NCBI GenBank assembly: GCA_963700955.1
Contig: CAVOZH010000008.1
Coordinates: 186,001 to 250,000 of the forward strand
Origin: Nocardioides_C sp963700955
GTDB taxonomy: Bacteria > Actinomycetota > Actinomycetes > Propionibacteriales > Nocardioidaceae
Length of the DNA stretch: 64,000 bases
Reading direction: 5' to 3'
How positions within the stretch are numbered: the stretch's first letter is position 1; each line of letters opens with the position of its first letter. The notes beneath the pieces were generated by a model, which ran no database searches, was not told the origin of the DNA, and saw nothing but the letters and a program-made list of their open reading frames with translations. This document shows, piece after piece, positions 26,350-34,500 of the stretch. A program made the translations under genes and the position numbers.

Positions 26350-26426
26350 TGGGGTGAACGACGGGACTCGAACCCGCGACATCCTGGACCACAACCAGGT
26401 GCTCTACCAACTGAGCTACGCCCACC
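26350..26426 (-). tRNA. tRNA-His (GTG)
   Basis: A minus-strand cloverleaf with anticodon loop TTGTGGT (anticodon GTG), the extra 5' G (position -1) opposite discriminator C that is specific to tRNA-His, and an encoded CCA end. Acceptor pairs GTGGGCG with CGTTCAC include two G-U pairs. Confidence 0.95.
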
Positions 26427-26505
26427 ATGACTGTGACTTCTCAGTCATGTCGGCCCCTCCTGGCGTGCGCCACGAGAGACCGAGCGATGAAGAGTGTACC
26501 TGTTT

Positions 26506-27195
26506 CTACGAGCTGATCTGACCAGGGTCTTGTTCCACGACGCCGGTGTCGGTCGCCGGTGCCGGCTCCTCCGCAACCGCATCCCCGTTGGCTCCCGTGA
26601 GCGAACCGCCGTGCTCGGCCGCAATGGCCTTGGCAGCGCTCGAGTCCGGGCCCGGGGGAGCGACGAACACCGCCGCGCGGTAGTAGCGCAGCTCCTCGAT
26701 GCTCTCCTGGATGTCGGCCAGCGCGCGGTGGTTGCCGGTCTTGGGCGGGGAGTTGAAGTAGGCGCGTGGGTACCAGCGCCGGGCGAGCTCCTTGATCGAG
26801 GAGACGTCGACGATCCGGTAGTGGAGGAACGACTCGAGCTCGGGCATGTCCCGCTGGAGGAAAGCCCGGTCGGTGGCGACGGTGTTGCCGGCCAGGGGAG
26901 GACGGCTCCCGTCAGGGCAGTGCTCGCGAATGTAGGCGAGCACCTGCTCCTCGGCCTCGCGAAGCGTGATGCCGTTGTCGAGCTCTTCGAGGAGGCCCGA
27001 CACGGTGTGCATGTTCTGGACGAAGGCGTCCATCTGCTCCACCGCCTCCTGGGGAGGCTTGATCACGACGTCGACGCCGTCGCCGAGGACGTTGAGGTCG
27101 AAGTCGGTGACGAGGGCAGCCACCTCGATCAGGGCGTCGGCCCCGAGGTCGAGGCCGGTCATCTCACAGTCGATCCACACCAGACGGTCATTCAC
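26506..27195 (-). CDS. orn: Oligoribonuclease
   Basis: A 229-aa DEDDh 3'-5' exoribonuclease that degrades nano-RNAs and pGpG. Exo I motif WIDCEMTGLD begins at ~residue 7; Exo II (NTVATDRAFLQRDMPEL) and Exo III (KTGNHRALADIQESIEEL, with the catalytic His and Asp) follow. The last ~50 residues are an acidic low-complexity extension beyond the usual ~180 aa of Orn. I chose GTG 27195, seven nt after TAGGGT, over GTG 27204. It shares a 50-bp divergent promoter region with the MauE/DoxX gene. Confidence 0.93.
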   Translation of the reverse strand: MNDRLVWIDCEMTGLDLGADALIEVAALVTDFDLNVLGDGVDVVIKPPQEAVEQMDAFVQNMHTVSGLLEELDNGITLREAEEQVLAYIREHCPDGSRPPLAGNTVATDRAFLQRDMPELESFLHYRIVDVSSIKELARRWYPRAYFNSPPKTGNHRALADIQESIEELRYYRAAVFVAPPGPDSSAAKAIAAEHGGSLTGANGDAVAEEPAPATDTGVVEQDPGQISS

Positions 27196-27245
27196 GCATA
27201 GCACCCTACTCAGTGACCGGGAGTGTTGCTGCCTAGCATGTCGCC
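27196..27245. promoter_or_regulatory. Overlapping divergent leaderless promoters, orn/mauE-like
   Basis: Minus-strand -10 TAGGGT (27208-27203) lies seven nt before GTG 27195, and plus-strand -10 TAGCAT (27234-27239) lies six nt before ATG 27246. The two hexamers are only 25 bp apart, so the -35 regions must overlap. Confidence 0.6.
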
Positions 27246-27731
27246 ATGGCCTGGATCAGCTTTGCGGCGCGAGTGCTCGTCGGTGGTGTGTGGATCGTCG
27301 CCGGGCTGCTGAAGCTTCCCGACCCGGCGGCGAGCGTCCGCGCGGTGCGCGCCTACCAGCTCCTCCCGGAGGCGGTCGTCCCGACGGTCGGTTACGCCTT
27401 GCCGATCGTCGAGCTTCTGGTCGGCGTGACCCTGGTCATCGGCCTGCTGGTACGGATCGGCGCCATCCTGTCCGGCGTGCTGTTCATCGCGTTCATCGTC
27501 GGCATCTCGTCTGCGTGGGCACGCGGGCTGCAGATCGACTGCGGGTGCTTCGGCGGCGGCGGGTACGACGCCAACGCCGGTGAGAAGTACCCATGGGAGC
27601 TTGCTCGGGACCTAAGTCTCCTCTTTGCCTCTGCCTGGCTCGTTTGGCGGCCTCGCTCGCCGTGGGCGTTGGACAATCGACTCCTGCACTACAGCAGTGA
27701 TCGCACCCCAACTGGAGAGCCGACGCGATGA
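27246..27731 (+). CDS. MauE/DoxX-family redox membrane protein
   Basis: A 161-aa protein with four predicted helices (for example VLVGGVWIVAGLLKL, YALPIVELLVGVTLVIGLLV, IGAILSGVLFIAFIVGI). A C-x-C motif in QIDCGCFGGGG at ~residue 98-103 is typical of MauE-like proteins that pass reducing or oxidising equivalents to extracytoplasmic thiols. The start codon is six nt after TAGCAT (leaderless pattern). Its stop overlaps the ATG of the following DsbA-like gene (ATGA), supporting a joint role in disulfide exchange at the membrane surface. Confidence 0.85.
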   Translation: MAWISFAARVLVGGVWIVAGLLKLPDPAASVRAVRAYQLLPEAVVPTVGYALPIVELLVGVTLVIGLLVRIGAILSGVLFIAFIVGISSAWARGLQIDCGCFGGGGYDANAGEKYPWELARDLSLLFASAWLVWRPRSPWALDNRLLHYSSDRTPTGEPTR

Positions 27732-28507
27732 CGAAGAAGCAGTCCAAGGCGACTCAGCAAGCCAACATGCAGCGGGCATCGGAGCGGGCGGCCGCGATCC
27801 GCGCCGAGCAGGAGCGCAAGGAGCGGCGGAGCCGGACGCTGCTCGTCACGGCAGCCGTCGTCGGGGTGCTGATCCTCGTCGTGGCAATCGTGGTCGCGGT
27901 CCAGCAGAGCCGTGACACCTCCGGCCAGTCGGCCGCGGCCCCGGCTGGTGTGGTGGACAGCTACGCGGTCGCGATGGGCAAGGCCGGCGCTCCCGTGACG
28001 GTGACCGTCTACGAGGACTTCATGTGTCCTTACTGCGGACAGTTCGAGAAGGTCAGCGAGCAGCCGCTCAAGCAGTACGCCGCGTCGGGCGACGTCCAGG
28101 TGAGGTACCACGTGGTGTCCTTCCTCGACGGCTCGTCGAGCAGCGACTACTCCACCCGCGCTGCCAACGCCTTCGCGGTCGTCCAGGACACCGCCGGCTC
28201 CGAGGTGGCCGTCAGGTTCCACGACGCGCTCTACGCCAACCAGCCCGCCGAGGGCAGTGCCGGCCTCTCCGACCAGGAGATGATCGACCTCGCTGTGGCG
28301 GCCGGCGCGGACAAGGCCGCGATCTCGGGCCCGATCGGGGACCTGGCGTTCAAGCAGTGGGTGGTGAACTCGACCGACCAGTGGTCCAAGCGCGGCTACC
28401 GGGGCACGCCGACCGTCACCGTCAACGGCAACAAGATCGACTTCAACAGCGCCGAGGACCTGCTGAGCAACACCGAGGCCGCGATCAAGGAAGCGCTCGC
28501 CAAGTAG
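27728..28507 (+). CDS. Membrane-anchored DsbA-like thiol oxidoreductase
   Basis: A 259-aa protein. A charged cytoplasmic N terminus (~1-35) is followed by one helix (~36-57, LLVTAAVVGVLILVVAIVVAV), then a thioredoxin-fold domain with insertion (DsbA/Thioredoxin_4). The active site is C-P-Y-C in VYEDFMCPYCGQFE, ~residue 98-101, and the cis-Pro loop is GTPTVTVNG. The domain faces outside. It is translationally coupled to the MauE/DoxX protein, so the two likely form an oxidase/carrier pair for exported proteins. Confidence 0.9.
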   Translation: MTKKQSKATQQANMQRASERAAAIRAEQERKERRSRTLLVTAAVVGVLILVVAIVVAVQQSRDTSGQSAAAPAGVVDSYAVAMGKAGAPVTVTVYEDFMCPYCGQFEKVSEQPLKQYAASGDVQVRYHVVSFLDGSSSSDYSTRAANAFAVVQDTAGSEVAVRFHDALYANQPAEGSAGLSDQEMIDLAVAAGADKAAISGPIGDLAFKQWVVNSTDQWSKRGYRGTPTVTVNGNKIDFNSAEDLLSNTEAAIKEALAK

Positions 28508-28592
28508 CCCCAACAGCCACACTGGCGCCCGTTTCCGTCACCCCGGCCCCTAGACCGGGGACCTAGGTCCCTTGCGTGACCTGCGAGCGCGA

Positions 28593-28608
28593 GTGAGACT
28601 GGTCTCAC
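28593..28608. promoter_or_regulatory. Operator-like palindrome
   Basis: GTGAGAC and GTCTCAC form perfect 7-bp arms separated by TG. The size and symmetry fit a TetR-type operator, but no such regulator is adjacent. Confidence 0.3.
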
Positions 28609-28751
28609 ACCGGCGGAGGACCGCCCGACCGGTGGGACCAGACGAAGTTCGGATTCCGGACAGGTGCTACGCGTACCTGCGACCGTTGACGGGGTCGGGG
28701 ATCCGGTGAACGCGTCTGCGAGATGGTCGTCGTCAAGCGACCGTCATGACA

Positions 28752-28784
28752 GAGGCCCCGCAAACTCGTACTTTGCGGGGCCTC
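28752..28784 (+). terminator. Strong hairpin terminator
   Basis: A perfect 13-bp stem (GAGGCCCCGCAAA, 28752-28764, with its complement at 28772-28784) and a seven-base loop. It is well placed to separate the DsbA-like gene from the GMC operon. Confidence 0.65.
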
Positions 28785-28882
28785 GCTACGTCTACCCGGG
28801 CCTCCTGTGGCGAAACCCGGTGACACGCCGGTCTGGACAGAGACGTGACGTGGTCGTGATCACCCTGGGTCCGGCCGACGCC

Positions 28883-28909
28883 GTAACACGATCCGTGAGA
28901 ACGCGTTAC
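28883..28909. promoter_or_regulatory. Inverted repeat upstream of the GMC operon
   Basis: GTAACACG (28883-28890) and CGCGTTAC (28902-28909) match in 7 of 8 positions, with an 11-bp spacer, ending seven bases before the first start codon. It could be an operator. Confidence 0.35.
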
Positions 28910-28916
28910 ACATCAC

Positions 28917-29924
28917 GTGACCCAGGACATCGAGATCACCCGGCGGGCCGCGATCCGAGGCGCGGCAGTGGGCGGTGTGGCGCTGTTGGTCGGCGCAGGA
29001 ACCTCCGGCTCCTCGGCCGTCGCGGTGCCGCTCGGCGAGGGGAGAGCCCGGTTCCTCCGAGCCGGCGAGATGCGGACTCTCGAGGCGGTCGTCGACCGCG
29101 TCGTGCCCGGCGTACCCGAGGACACGGTGCCCGGCGCCGTCGACGCCGGGTGTCACGAGGCCATCGACGCACTTCTCGCGGCCTTCACCGTCTCGCCACC
29201 CCGCATCTACGCGGGCGGACCGTTCTCCGACCGGGGCGGGTCGCCCGTCAACGACTTCGAGCACTTCCTGCCGCTCGACCGCTACGAGTCCAGGGCGTGG
29301 CGGCTGCGCATCGAAGGCTCCCGAGGACGCAGGGCACTCGAGCGCAACGGACGGGTCGAGGGCTACCAGCGCACCTACCGCCAAGGTCTCGCCGCGCTCG
29401 AGAGCTCGGTCCCCGGAGGGTTCTCCAACCTCCCCGGTCCCGCCCGTGACCTGGCGCTCGAGCAGAGCGACGACCCGCTCGTCCAGGCGATGCTCGACCT
29501 CGCCGTGCCACACACGCTCGAGTTCCTCTACGGCGCTCCGGAGTACGGCGGGAACCGGGCTCTGGTGGGCTGGCGAACCACGGACTTCGAAGGGGACACC
29601 CAGCCTCGCGGCTACACGCGCGAGGAGGTGATCCACCCCGAGAGCTCCGGACCCCTCGACGTCGTCACCGACCTGATCGGGAAGGACGCCGGCGCAGCAG
29701 TGGCGATGGGCTCGCCCGAGCTGCTCCACGGTGTCCTGTCGCGGTCGGGCGGGTCGTTCACCGGGCTGCGCCAGGAGGTCGGCCGCCTCGCGGCTCCCGG
29801 ACCCGAGGCAGCCGCGCACCTGAGCCGGATGCATGCCATGGCGGACGCCCTGGTGCGTGCCGCGCGCGAGGGGGCAGCGGGCACCACCGCGGTGCCCGAC
29901 GGGGCACTGGGGGAGGGGCGATGA
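28917..29924 (+). CDS. Gluconate 2-dehydrogenase subunit 3-like protein (Tat substrate)
   Basis: A 335-aa protein. The N terminus has a twin-arginine-like signal (ITRRAAIRGAAVGGVALLVGAG). The region FLRAGEMRTLEAVVDRVVPG (~residue 43-62) is typical of the gluconate dehydrogenase gamma (subunit 3) family, which accompanies periplasmic GMC dehydrogenases and carries them through Tat. It starts at GTG 28917 with no Shine-Dalgarno sequence. It overlaps the GMC gene by four bases. It is longer than the usual ~180-250 aa subunit 3; the extra middle part contains further conserved-looking helices. Confidence 0.8.
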   Translation: MTQDIEITRRAAIRGAAVGGVALLVGAGTSGSSAVAVPLGEGRARFLRAGEMRTLEAVVDRVVPGVPEDTVPGAVDAGCHEAIDALLAAFTVSPPRIYAGGPFSDRGGSPVNDFEHFLPLDRYESRAWRLRIEGSRGRRALERNGRVEGYQRTYRQGLAALESSVPGGFSNLPGPARDLALEQSDDPLVQAMLDLAVPHTLEFLYGAPEYGGNRALVGWRTTDFEGDTQPRGYTREEVIHPESSGPLDVVTDLIGKDAGAAVAMGSPELLHGVLSRSGGSFTGLRQEVGRLAAPGPEAAAHLSRMHAMADALVRAAREGAAGTTAVPDGALGEGR

Positions 29925-31636
29925 GCAGGGAAGCGGTCGTCATCGGCTCGGGCGCGGCCGGCAGCGCCGCAGCCTGGGAGCTGGCCCGTCACGGGTGGGA
30001 GGTGACGATCCTCGAGCGCGGGCGCAACCTGCGTCCCGGTCTCGGCGAGGTCCCCAGCGGCGAGCTCGACACTCTCTACGGCAGCGACGAGATCAAGGGC
30101 ACCCGGCAGTTCGGCTTCCCCGACCCGCTGCTGGAGCCGTACACGACGAGGACCCGGGCCGAGGCGGCGCAGGGCGTCGCACGGTCAGCTCAGGGTGCGC
30201 TGGGGCAGCTCGGTGCCGCGGTCGGAGGCACCTCGCTGCACTACAACGCCAAGACGCCGCGGTTCTGGAAGCAGGAGTTCACCGCGCTCACCGACCGTGG
30301 CCCGGTCGACGGGGCGCAGGTAGCCGACTGGCCGATCGGCTACGACGACCTCGCACCCTTCTACGACCTCGTGGAGTACCGCGTGGGCATCCAGGGCGAC
30401 CGGCGCCGCATGCCCGCCCGGACCCTCGAGCAGTCGCCGCGGCGCCGCCAGTTCGTGATGCCGCCCAACCCGACCGGCCATGCTGCGAGCCTGGTGGCCG
30501 AGGGGGCGAGCCGGCTGGGGTTCGAGGCCTACCCGTACCCCGCCGCAGTGAACTCGCGGCCCTTCGACGGTCGGCCGGCGTGCAACTCCTGCGGGCTCTG
30601 CTCGGGTTTCGGGTGCGCGATCAACGCCCGCGGCGACGCGCTCGTGTCGTGGCTCAACCCCGCGCTGCGGACCGGCCGGGTCCGGGTGGTCGACCGGGCG
30701 TACGTGCACCGCATCGAGACCACCCGTGACGGGCGGCGGGCCCGCGCCGTGCACTGGACCGACGTACGCGGCCGGCAGCACCGCCTCCCGGCCACGACCG
30801 TGGTGATGGCGGGAAGCCCGGTCAACACCGCCCGGCTGTTGCTGCTCTCGGCCAACGGCGCACACCCCCACGGGCTCGGCAACCGGTCCGACCAGGTCGG
30901 GCGCAACATGATGTTCCACAACTTCACGCTGGCCGCCGCGCTCTACTCCGAGGACATCAAGCCGCTGCGAGCGCAGAGCACCACCCTCCAGATCGACGAC
31001 CTCGTCGGCCCGTTCACCGGGCCTGAGGTCAGCGCGCTCGGGGTGCCCTACATCGCCGGCGGCATCGTCCAGGTCGGCTCCGCGATCCCCGCTCTGGGCG
31101 CGGCGACGATGCTGGCCGGAATGGTCGGGTACGGCAGCCGGCTCAAGCAGCTGATGAAGGCCGGCGTCCTGCACGCACGAACCGCGGGGTCTCAGCTCAT
31201 CCACCAGGACCTGCCGCAGGCGGAGAACCGCGTGGACCTCGACCCGAAGGTGCGCGACTTCCTCGGCTTCCCGGCCGCGCGCATCACCTACAGCCCGCAC
31301 CAGCACGAGAAGGCCGCGGCGGTCTACCTCGGCGCACGGATGCAGGCGATCCACGAGCTCGCTCCCGGCGCGGTCGGCGCGGTGACGCTGCCGCTGCCGG
31401 TGCTCAACGACGGGATCACCTACACGGCTCATCTCGCCGGCACTGCGCGCATGGGCACCGACCCCCTCAGGTCGGTCTGCTCACCCTCGGGACGCCTCCA
31501 CGACGTCGACAACGTGTACGTCGCCGACGCGTCGACCTTCCCGACCTTCCCCGGCTTCAACCCCACGCTCACGATCATGGCCAACGCCCTGCGCATCGCC
31601 CGAGGCATCGCCGGCGGCCCGAGGAACGAGGTATGA
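29921..31636 (+). CDS. GMC-family oxidoreductase, sugar/alcohol dehydrogenase-like
   Basis: A 571-aa FAD enzyme. The Rossmann motif VVIGSGAAGSAAAWELARHG lies at ~6-25; a Cys-rich loop ACNSCGLCSGFGCAINARG at ~222-240 is typical of the gluconate/glucoside dehydrogenase branch. The C-terminal GMC_oxred_C domain has the HLAGTARMG active-site His motif and FPTFPGFNPTLTIMANALR. It has no signal peptide of its own, consistent with piggyback export via the Tat-signal subunit 3. No cytochrome c subunit is adjacent. The substrate is probably a sugar or sugar acid, possibly oxidised at C3, by analogy with LacA-type glucoside 3-dehydrogenases (inference). Confidence 0.85.
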   Translation: MSREAVVIGSGAAGSAAAWELARHGWEVTILERGRNLRPGLGEVPSGELDTLYGSDEIKGTRQFGFPDPLLEPYTTRTRAEAAQGVARSAQGALGQLGAAVGGTSLHYNAKTPRFWKQEFTALTDRGPVDGAQVADWPIGYDDLAPFYDLVEYRVGIQGDRRRMPARTLEQSPRRRQFVMPPNPTGHAASLVAEGASRLGFEAYPYPAAVNSRPFDGRPACNSCGLCSGFGCAINARGDALVSWLNPALRTGRVRVVDRAYVHRIETTRDGRRARAVHWTDVRGRQHRLPATTVVMAGSPVNTARLLLLSANGAHPHGLGNRSDQVGRNMMFHNFTLAAALYSEDIKPLRAQSTTLQIDDLVGPFTGPEVSALGVPYIAGGIVQVGSAIPALGAATMLAGMVGYGSRLKQLMKAGVLHARTAGSQLIHQDLPQAENRVDLDPKVRDFLGFPAARITYSPHQHEKAAAVYLGARMQAIHELAPGAVGAVTLPLPVLNDGITYTAHLAGTARMGTDPLRSVCSPSGRLHDVDNVYVADASTFPTFPGFNPTLTIMANALRIARGIAGGPRNEV

Positions 31637-32505
31637 CGATGTGCCACCACGACGACACCGCCCTGACCAGCCGGCGAGAGGTGCTGAGGCGGGCCGGCCT
31701 GCTCGGGCTCGCGGTCGCGGCCGCCCCTGCCCTCGGCGTCGACCGCGCGGATGCCGCCGGCTCGCGACGCGCGCATCGCGTGCTCGTCTACTCCCACACC
31801 GCGGGCTTCCGCCACGCCTCGATCCCGCTGGGGATTGCCACCGTCGAACAGCTCGGCAGCGAGAACGGCTTCGCGGTCGAGGCGAGCGAGGACCCAGGCG
31901 TCTTCACCGTCCGGAACCTCCGCCGGTTCACCGCCGTGGTCTTCCTCAACACCACGGGCGCGGTCATGACACCGGCCGGCCGCCAAGCCTTGCGACGGTT
32001 CGTCCTGGAAGGCGGCGGGTGGGCCGGAGTCCACTCCGCCGCGGACACGGAGTACGACTGGCCCTTCTACGGGCGGCTTCTCGCCGGAGGCCGCTTCCGG
32101 TGTCATCCACTCGAGCAGCCCGGGGTGGTCGTGCGGGAGTCCGCTCGCCACATCTCCACTGCGCACCTGCCGAAGCGCTGGCAGATCCCCGTCGAGGAGT
32201 TCTACTCCTTCAAGGCGAACCCTCGGGGCCGGGCGCAGGTGCTGCTGAGCATCGACGAGTCGACGTACAAACAGGACCCCAACACCACCTACCTGCCGTC
32301 GCAGGACTATCCCGACGACTACAAGCCGGTGTCCGGGGTGATGGGGGACCACCCGATGAGCTGGCAGCACCGGGTCGGTGACGGCATCGCGTGGTACACC
32401 GCGCTGGGTCACGAGGTGAACATGTACCTCGACTCGGCGTACCGGCAGCACCTGCTCGGCGGCATCCTCACGGCGACCCGCCACGGCCGCCGCAACCTGC
32501 GCTGA
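31633..32505 (+). CDS. Secreted ThuA-domain protein
   Basis: A 290-aa protein with a Tat signal peptide (TSRREVLRRAGLLGLAVAAAPALG). The ThuA domain follows from ~residue 48 (VLVYSHTAGFRHASIPLG), with FVLEGGGWAGVHSAADTEYDW and the C-terminal WYTALGHEVNMYLDSAYRQH. ThuA-like proteins belong to the class I amidotransferase-like fold but lack its catalytic role; in rhizobia, ThuA and ThuB act on trehalose through 3-keto intermediates. Here it is translationally coupled (ATGA) to the GMC oxidoreductase, so it may process the oxidised sugar outside the cell. Confidence 0.88.
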   Translation: MTMCHHDDTALTSRREVLRRAGLLGLAVAAAPALGVDRADAAGSRRAHRVLVYSHTAGFRHASIPLGIATVEQLGSENGFAVEASEDPGVFTVRNLRRFTAVVFLNTTGAVMTPAGRQALRRFVLEGGGWAGVHSAADTEYDWPFYGRLLAGGRFRCHPLEQPGVVVRESARHISTAHLPKRWQIPVEEFYSFKANPRGRAQVLLSIDESTYKQDPNTTYLPSQDYPDDYKPVSGVMGDHPMSWQHRVGDGIAWYTALGHEVNMYLDSAYRQHLLGGILTATRHGRRNLR

Positions 32506-32527
32506 CTCCAAGGGCGCTGTGGCCGGG

Positions 32528-33388
32528 TCAGGCCGGGCGCGCCGCCGTGATCAGCCACATCGCGGACCCGTACTCGACGCCGCGCTCCGACTCGTGCTCC
32601 CGCATGCTGGCGTGAAGATCGGTGAGCGCGCGACGGCGGCCCTCGGCGTCCAGGCCTTCGAGCATCCAGGCGGTGAGGCCGCTGACGAACCGGTGGGCCT
32701 CCTCGACCGTGGGGCCGAAGTGCATGGGTGAGCGAACGTCCTCGAGCTCCGGTTCCGTGAAGCCGGCGGCGGTCAGGAGAGCTCGGACCCGCTGAGGAGC
32801 GGCGAGTGAGAAGGGACCCGGCGCCTCCGGGGGTGGGACCGGCAGGTCACGACCTGCCGCCATGGCTGTGCTGACCTCCCGGAACCACTCGTTCTCCGGC
32901 ACCGGCTGCCAGGCGACCATGACCAGCCGACCGCCGGGGCGGAGGGCGCGTCCGATGTTGGTGAACGCGGCCACGGGGTCGCCGAAGAACATCGCGCCCG
33001 TGCGGCTGACCGCCACGTCGAAGGCACCGGCTGGGAAGGGGTGAACCTGTGCGTCTGCCTGCTCGAAGTCGACGTTGTCGACGCCCTCGTCCTGCGCGAG
33101 CCTCCGTGCGACGTCGAGCATCTTGGTGGACAGGTCGACCCCGAGGGCCCGACCCGAGGGCGCAAGGCGTGCTGCATCCCTGGTCGTCTGTCCCGTGCCG
33201 CAGCCGATGTCGAGCACCTGGAAGTCCGGCTCGACCCGGGCGGCGTCCATGAGCCGCTCGTGGTAGCCGGCGACGCCCGAGTCGAACCGTTCGGCGTTGG
33301 CCGCCCAGTACTCGCCCTCGTCGCCGTCCCAGGCCCGGCTCTGCTCGAGGTTCGACGGGTCGACGTGAAGTGTCGTGTGGTCGCCCAT
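32528..33388 (-). CDS. Class I SAM-dependent methyltransferase
   Basis: A 286-aa methyltransferase. Motif I is VLDIGCGTGQTTRDAARLAP (~58-77), with GVDLSTKMLDVARR for the ribose-binding acidic loop and a Methyltransf_11 domain up to ~175 (ALRPGGRLVMVAWQP). The C-terminal part resembles UbiE-like small-molecule methyltransferases. The start at ATG 33388 has GAAGG ~7 nt upstream. It is divergent from a PadR regulator (69-bp gap), which suggests that regulator controls it. The substrate is unknown. Confidence 0.88.
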   Translation of the reverse strand: MGDHTTLHVDPSNLEQSRAWDGDEGEYWAANAERFDSGVAGYHERLMDAARVEPDFQVLDIGCGTGQTTRDAARLAPSGRALGVDLSTKMLDVARRLAQDEGVDNVDFEQADAQVHPFPAGAFDVAVSRTGAMFFGDPVAAFTNIGRALRPGGRLVMVAWQPVPENEWFREVSTAMAAGRDLPVPPPEAPGPFSLAAPQRVRALLTAAGFTEPELEDVRSPMHFGPTVEEAHRFVSGLTAWMLEGLDAEGRRRALTDLHASMREHESERGVEYGSAMWLITAARPA

Positions 33389-33457
33389 GGTGTCGCCTTC
33401 TCTCTGCGATGTACCCTCCCAATGGGACTATCACCGGAATACGCCGGGAGGCGGTTC

Positions 33458-34138
33458 ATGTCAAGGGCGGGGAAGCTCACCACGACGTCGTACGCGATCT
33501 TGAGCCTGCTCGCGGTCCGATCCTGGAGCACCTACGAGCTGGCCCAGCAGATGGACCGCAGCCTGGGGCGGATCTGGCCGCGCGCACAGAGCAAGCTCTA
33601 CGAAGAGCCGAAGAAGCTCGCGGCCAACGGGTACGCGCATGCCAAGGAGGAGCGCGTGGGGGAGCGGCCACGCACTGTCTACCGCATCTCGGCCAAGGGG
33701 CGTCGCGCGCTCGAGGCATGGCTCCAGGAGCCCAGCGCGGGGCCGGTTCTGGAGTCGGAGCAGCTGTTGAAGATCTTCTTCGCCGAGAACGGGACGAAGG
33801 ACGACGCCCTGGCTACCCTGGCTGGAGCCCGGGCCTGGGCGGAGGCGCGGAACGTCGGAAACCTGGAGGCCGGCCGTGCCTATCTGGCGGGCGACGCGCC
33901 GTTCCAGGACCGAGCGGCGCAGACGCTGCTCGTGGGCCGTTTCCTCACTGACTTCTACAAGCTCGTCGCGGACTGGTCGGACTGGGCGACCGGCATCGTC
34001 GAGAAGTGGCCGGACGACCCCTCGGAGGCGGTCGCGGACGCTGCCGCCCTGCAGGAGAGCGTGGAGCGCGCCGAGTGGAGCGAACGAAAGAGCACAAAGC
34101 GCCCCCGGCAGGATTCGAACCTGCGGCCATCAGATTAG
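33458..34138 (+). CDS. PadR-family transcriptional regulator
   Basis: A 226-aa regulator. The N-terminal winged helix (SYAILSLLAVRSWSTYELAQ, then SKLYEEPKKLAANGYAHAKEE and VYRISAKGRRALEAWL) matches PadR, and the C-terminal Vir_act_alpha_C-type helical domain follows. The start is ATG 33458, 7 nt after GGGAGG. The stop lies inside the tRNA-Arg gene on the opposite strand, so the last 12 or so residues are encoded by tRNA sequence. It is divergent from the methyltransferase and probably represses it. Confidence 0.88.
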   Translation: MSRAGKLTTTSYAILSLLAVRSWSTYELAQQMDRSLGRIWPRAQSKLYEEPKKLAANGYAHAKEERVGERPRTVYRISAKGRRALEAWLQEPSAGPVLESEQLLKIFFAENGTKDDALATLAGARAWAEARNVGNLEAGRAYLAGDAPFQDRAAQTLLVGRFLTDFYKLVADWSDWATGIVEKWPDDPSEAVADAAALQESVERAEWSERKSTKRPRQDSNLRPSD

Positions 34139-34173
34139 AAGTCTGCCGCTCTATCCAGCTGAGCTACGGGGGC
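34100..34173 (-). tRNA. tRNA-Arg (TCT)
   Basis: A minus-strand cloverleaf with acceptor GCCCCCG/CGGGGGC, an anticodon loop CTTCTAA (anticodon TCT) and a T arm GGTTCGAATCC. CCA is not encoded. Its 3' half overlaps the 3' end of the PadR coding sequence on the other strand. Confidence 0.95.
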
Positions 34174-34500
34174 GAGGGGTCGGAACTTACATCGGCCTGA
34201 ACCATCGGCATTACGTCCGTGAGGCTTCCAGTCCGCGCTTGCTCGATCCAGGGGCAAGTATGCCTGAGTCGCACCGGGGTTCTGGCAGGGACCGACGCAG
34301 TGGCATCGCCGCCAGGCGAGGTCACGGTGTTGCGTCCGCCGCCCAGTCGGCGGGCGAGACCCGCCGGCACCAGACCCACGCAGCAGGCTCCCCAAGCCGG
34401 TGACCGAGCCCTGGTGCCAATTGCCGCGTTCCGGACAAAGTCTGAGAAATCGTCAATACGCTGCGAGTCGGTTCACGAGTCGATTCAACGGGGGTCAGGC
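34174..34500. other. Intergenic region upstream of the large secreted protein
   Basis: About 330 bp with no gene. A possible -10 box TACGCT lies at 34456-34461, some 40 bp upstream of the next start. There is no hairpin of note. Confidence 0.35.

Larger units (their letters stand above)
28508..28916. other. Intergenic region with hairpins
   Basis: About 410 bp. It contains a short stem CCCCGG/CCGGGG (28541-28560), a perfect inverted repeat at 28593-28608, a strong hairpin at 28752-28784, and the promoter region of the GMC operon near the right end. No gene is evident. Confidence 0.5.
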
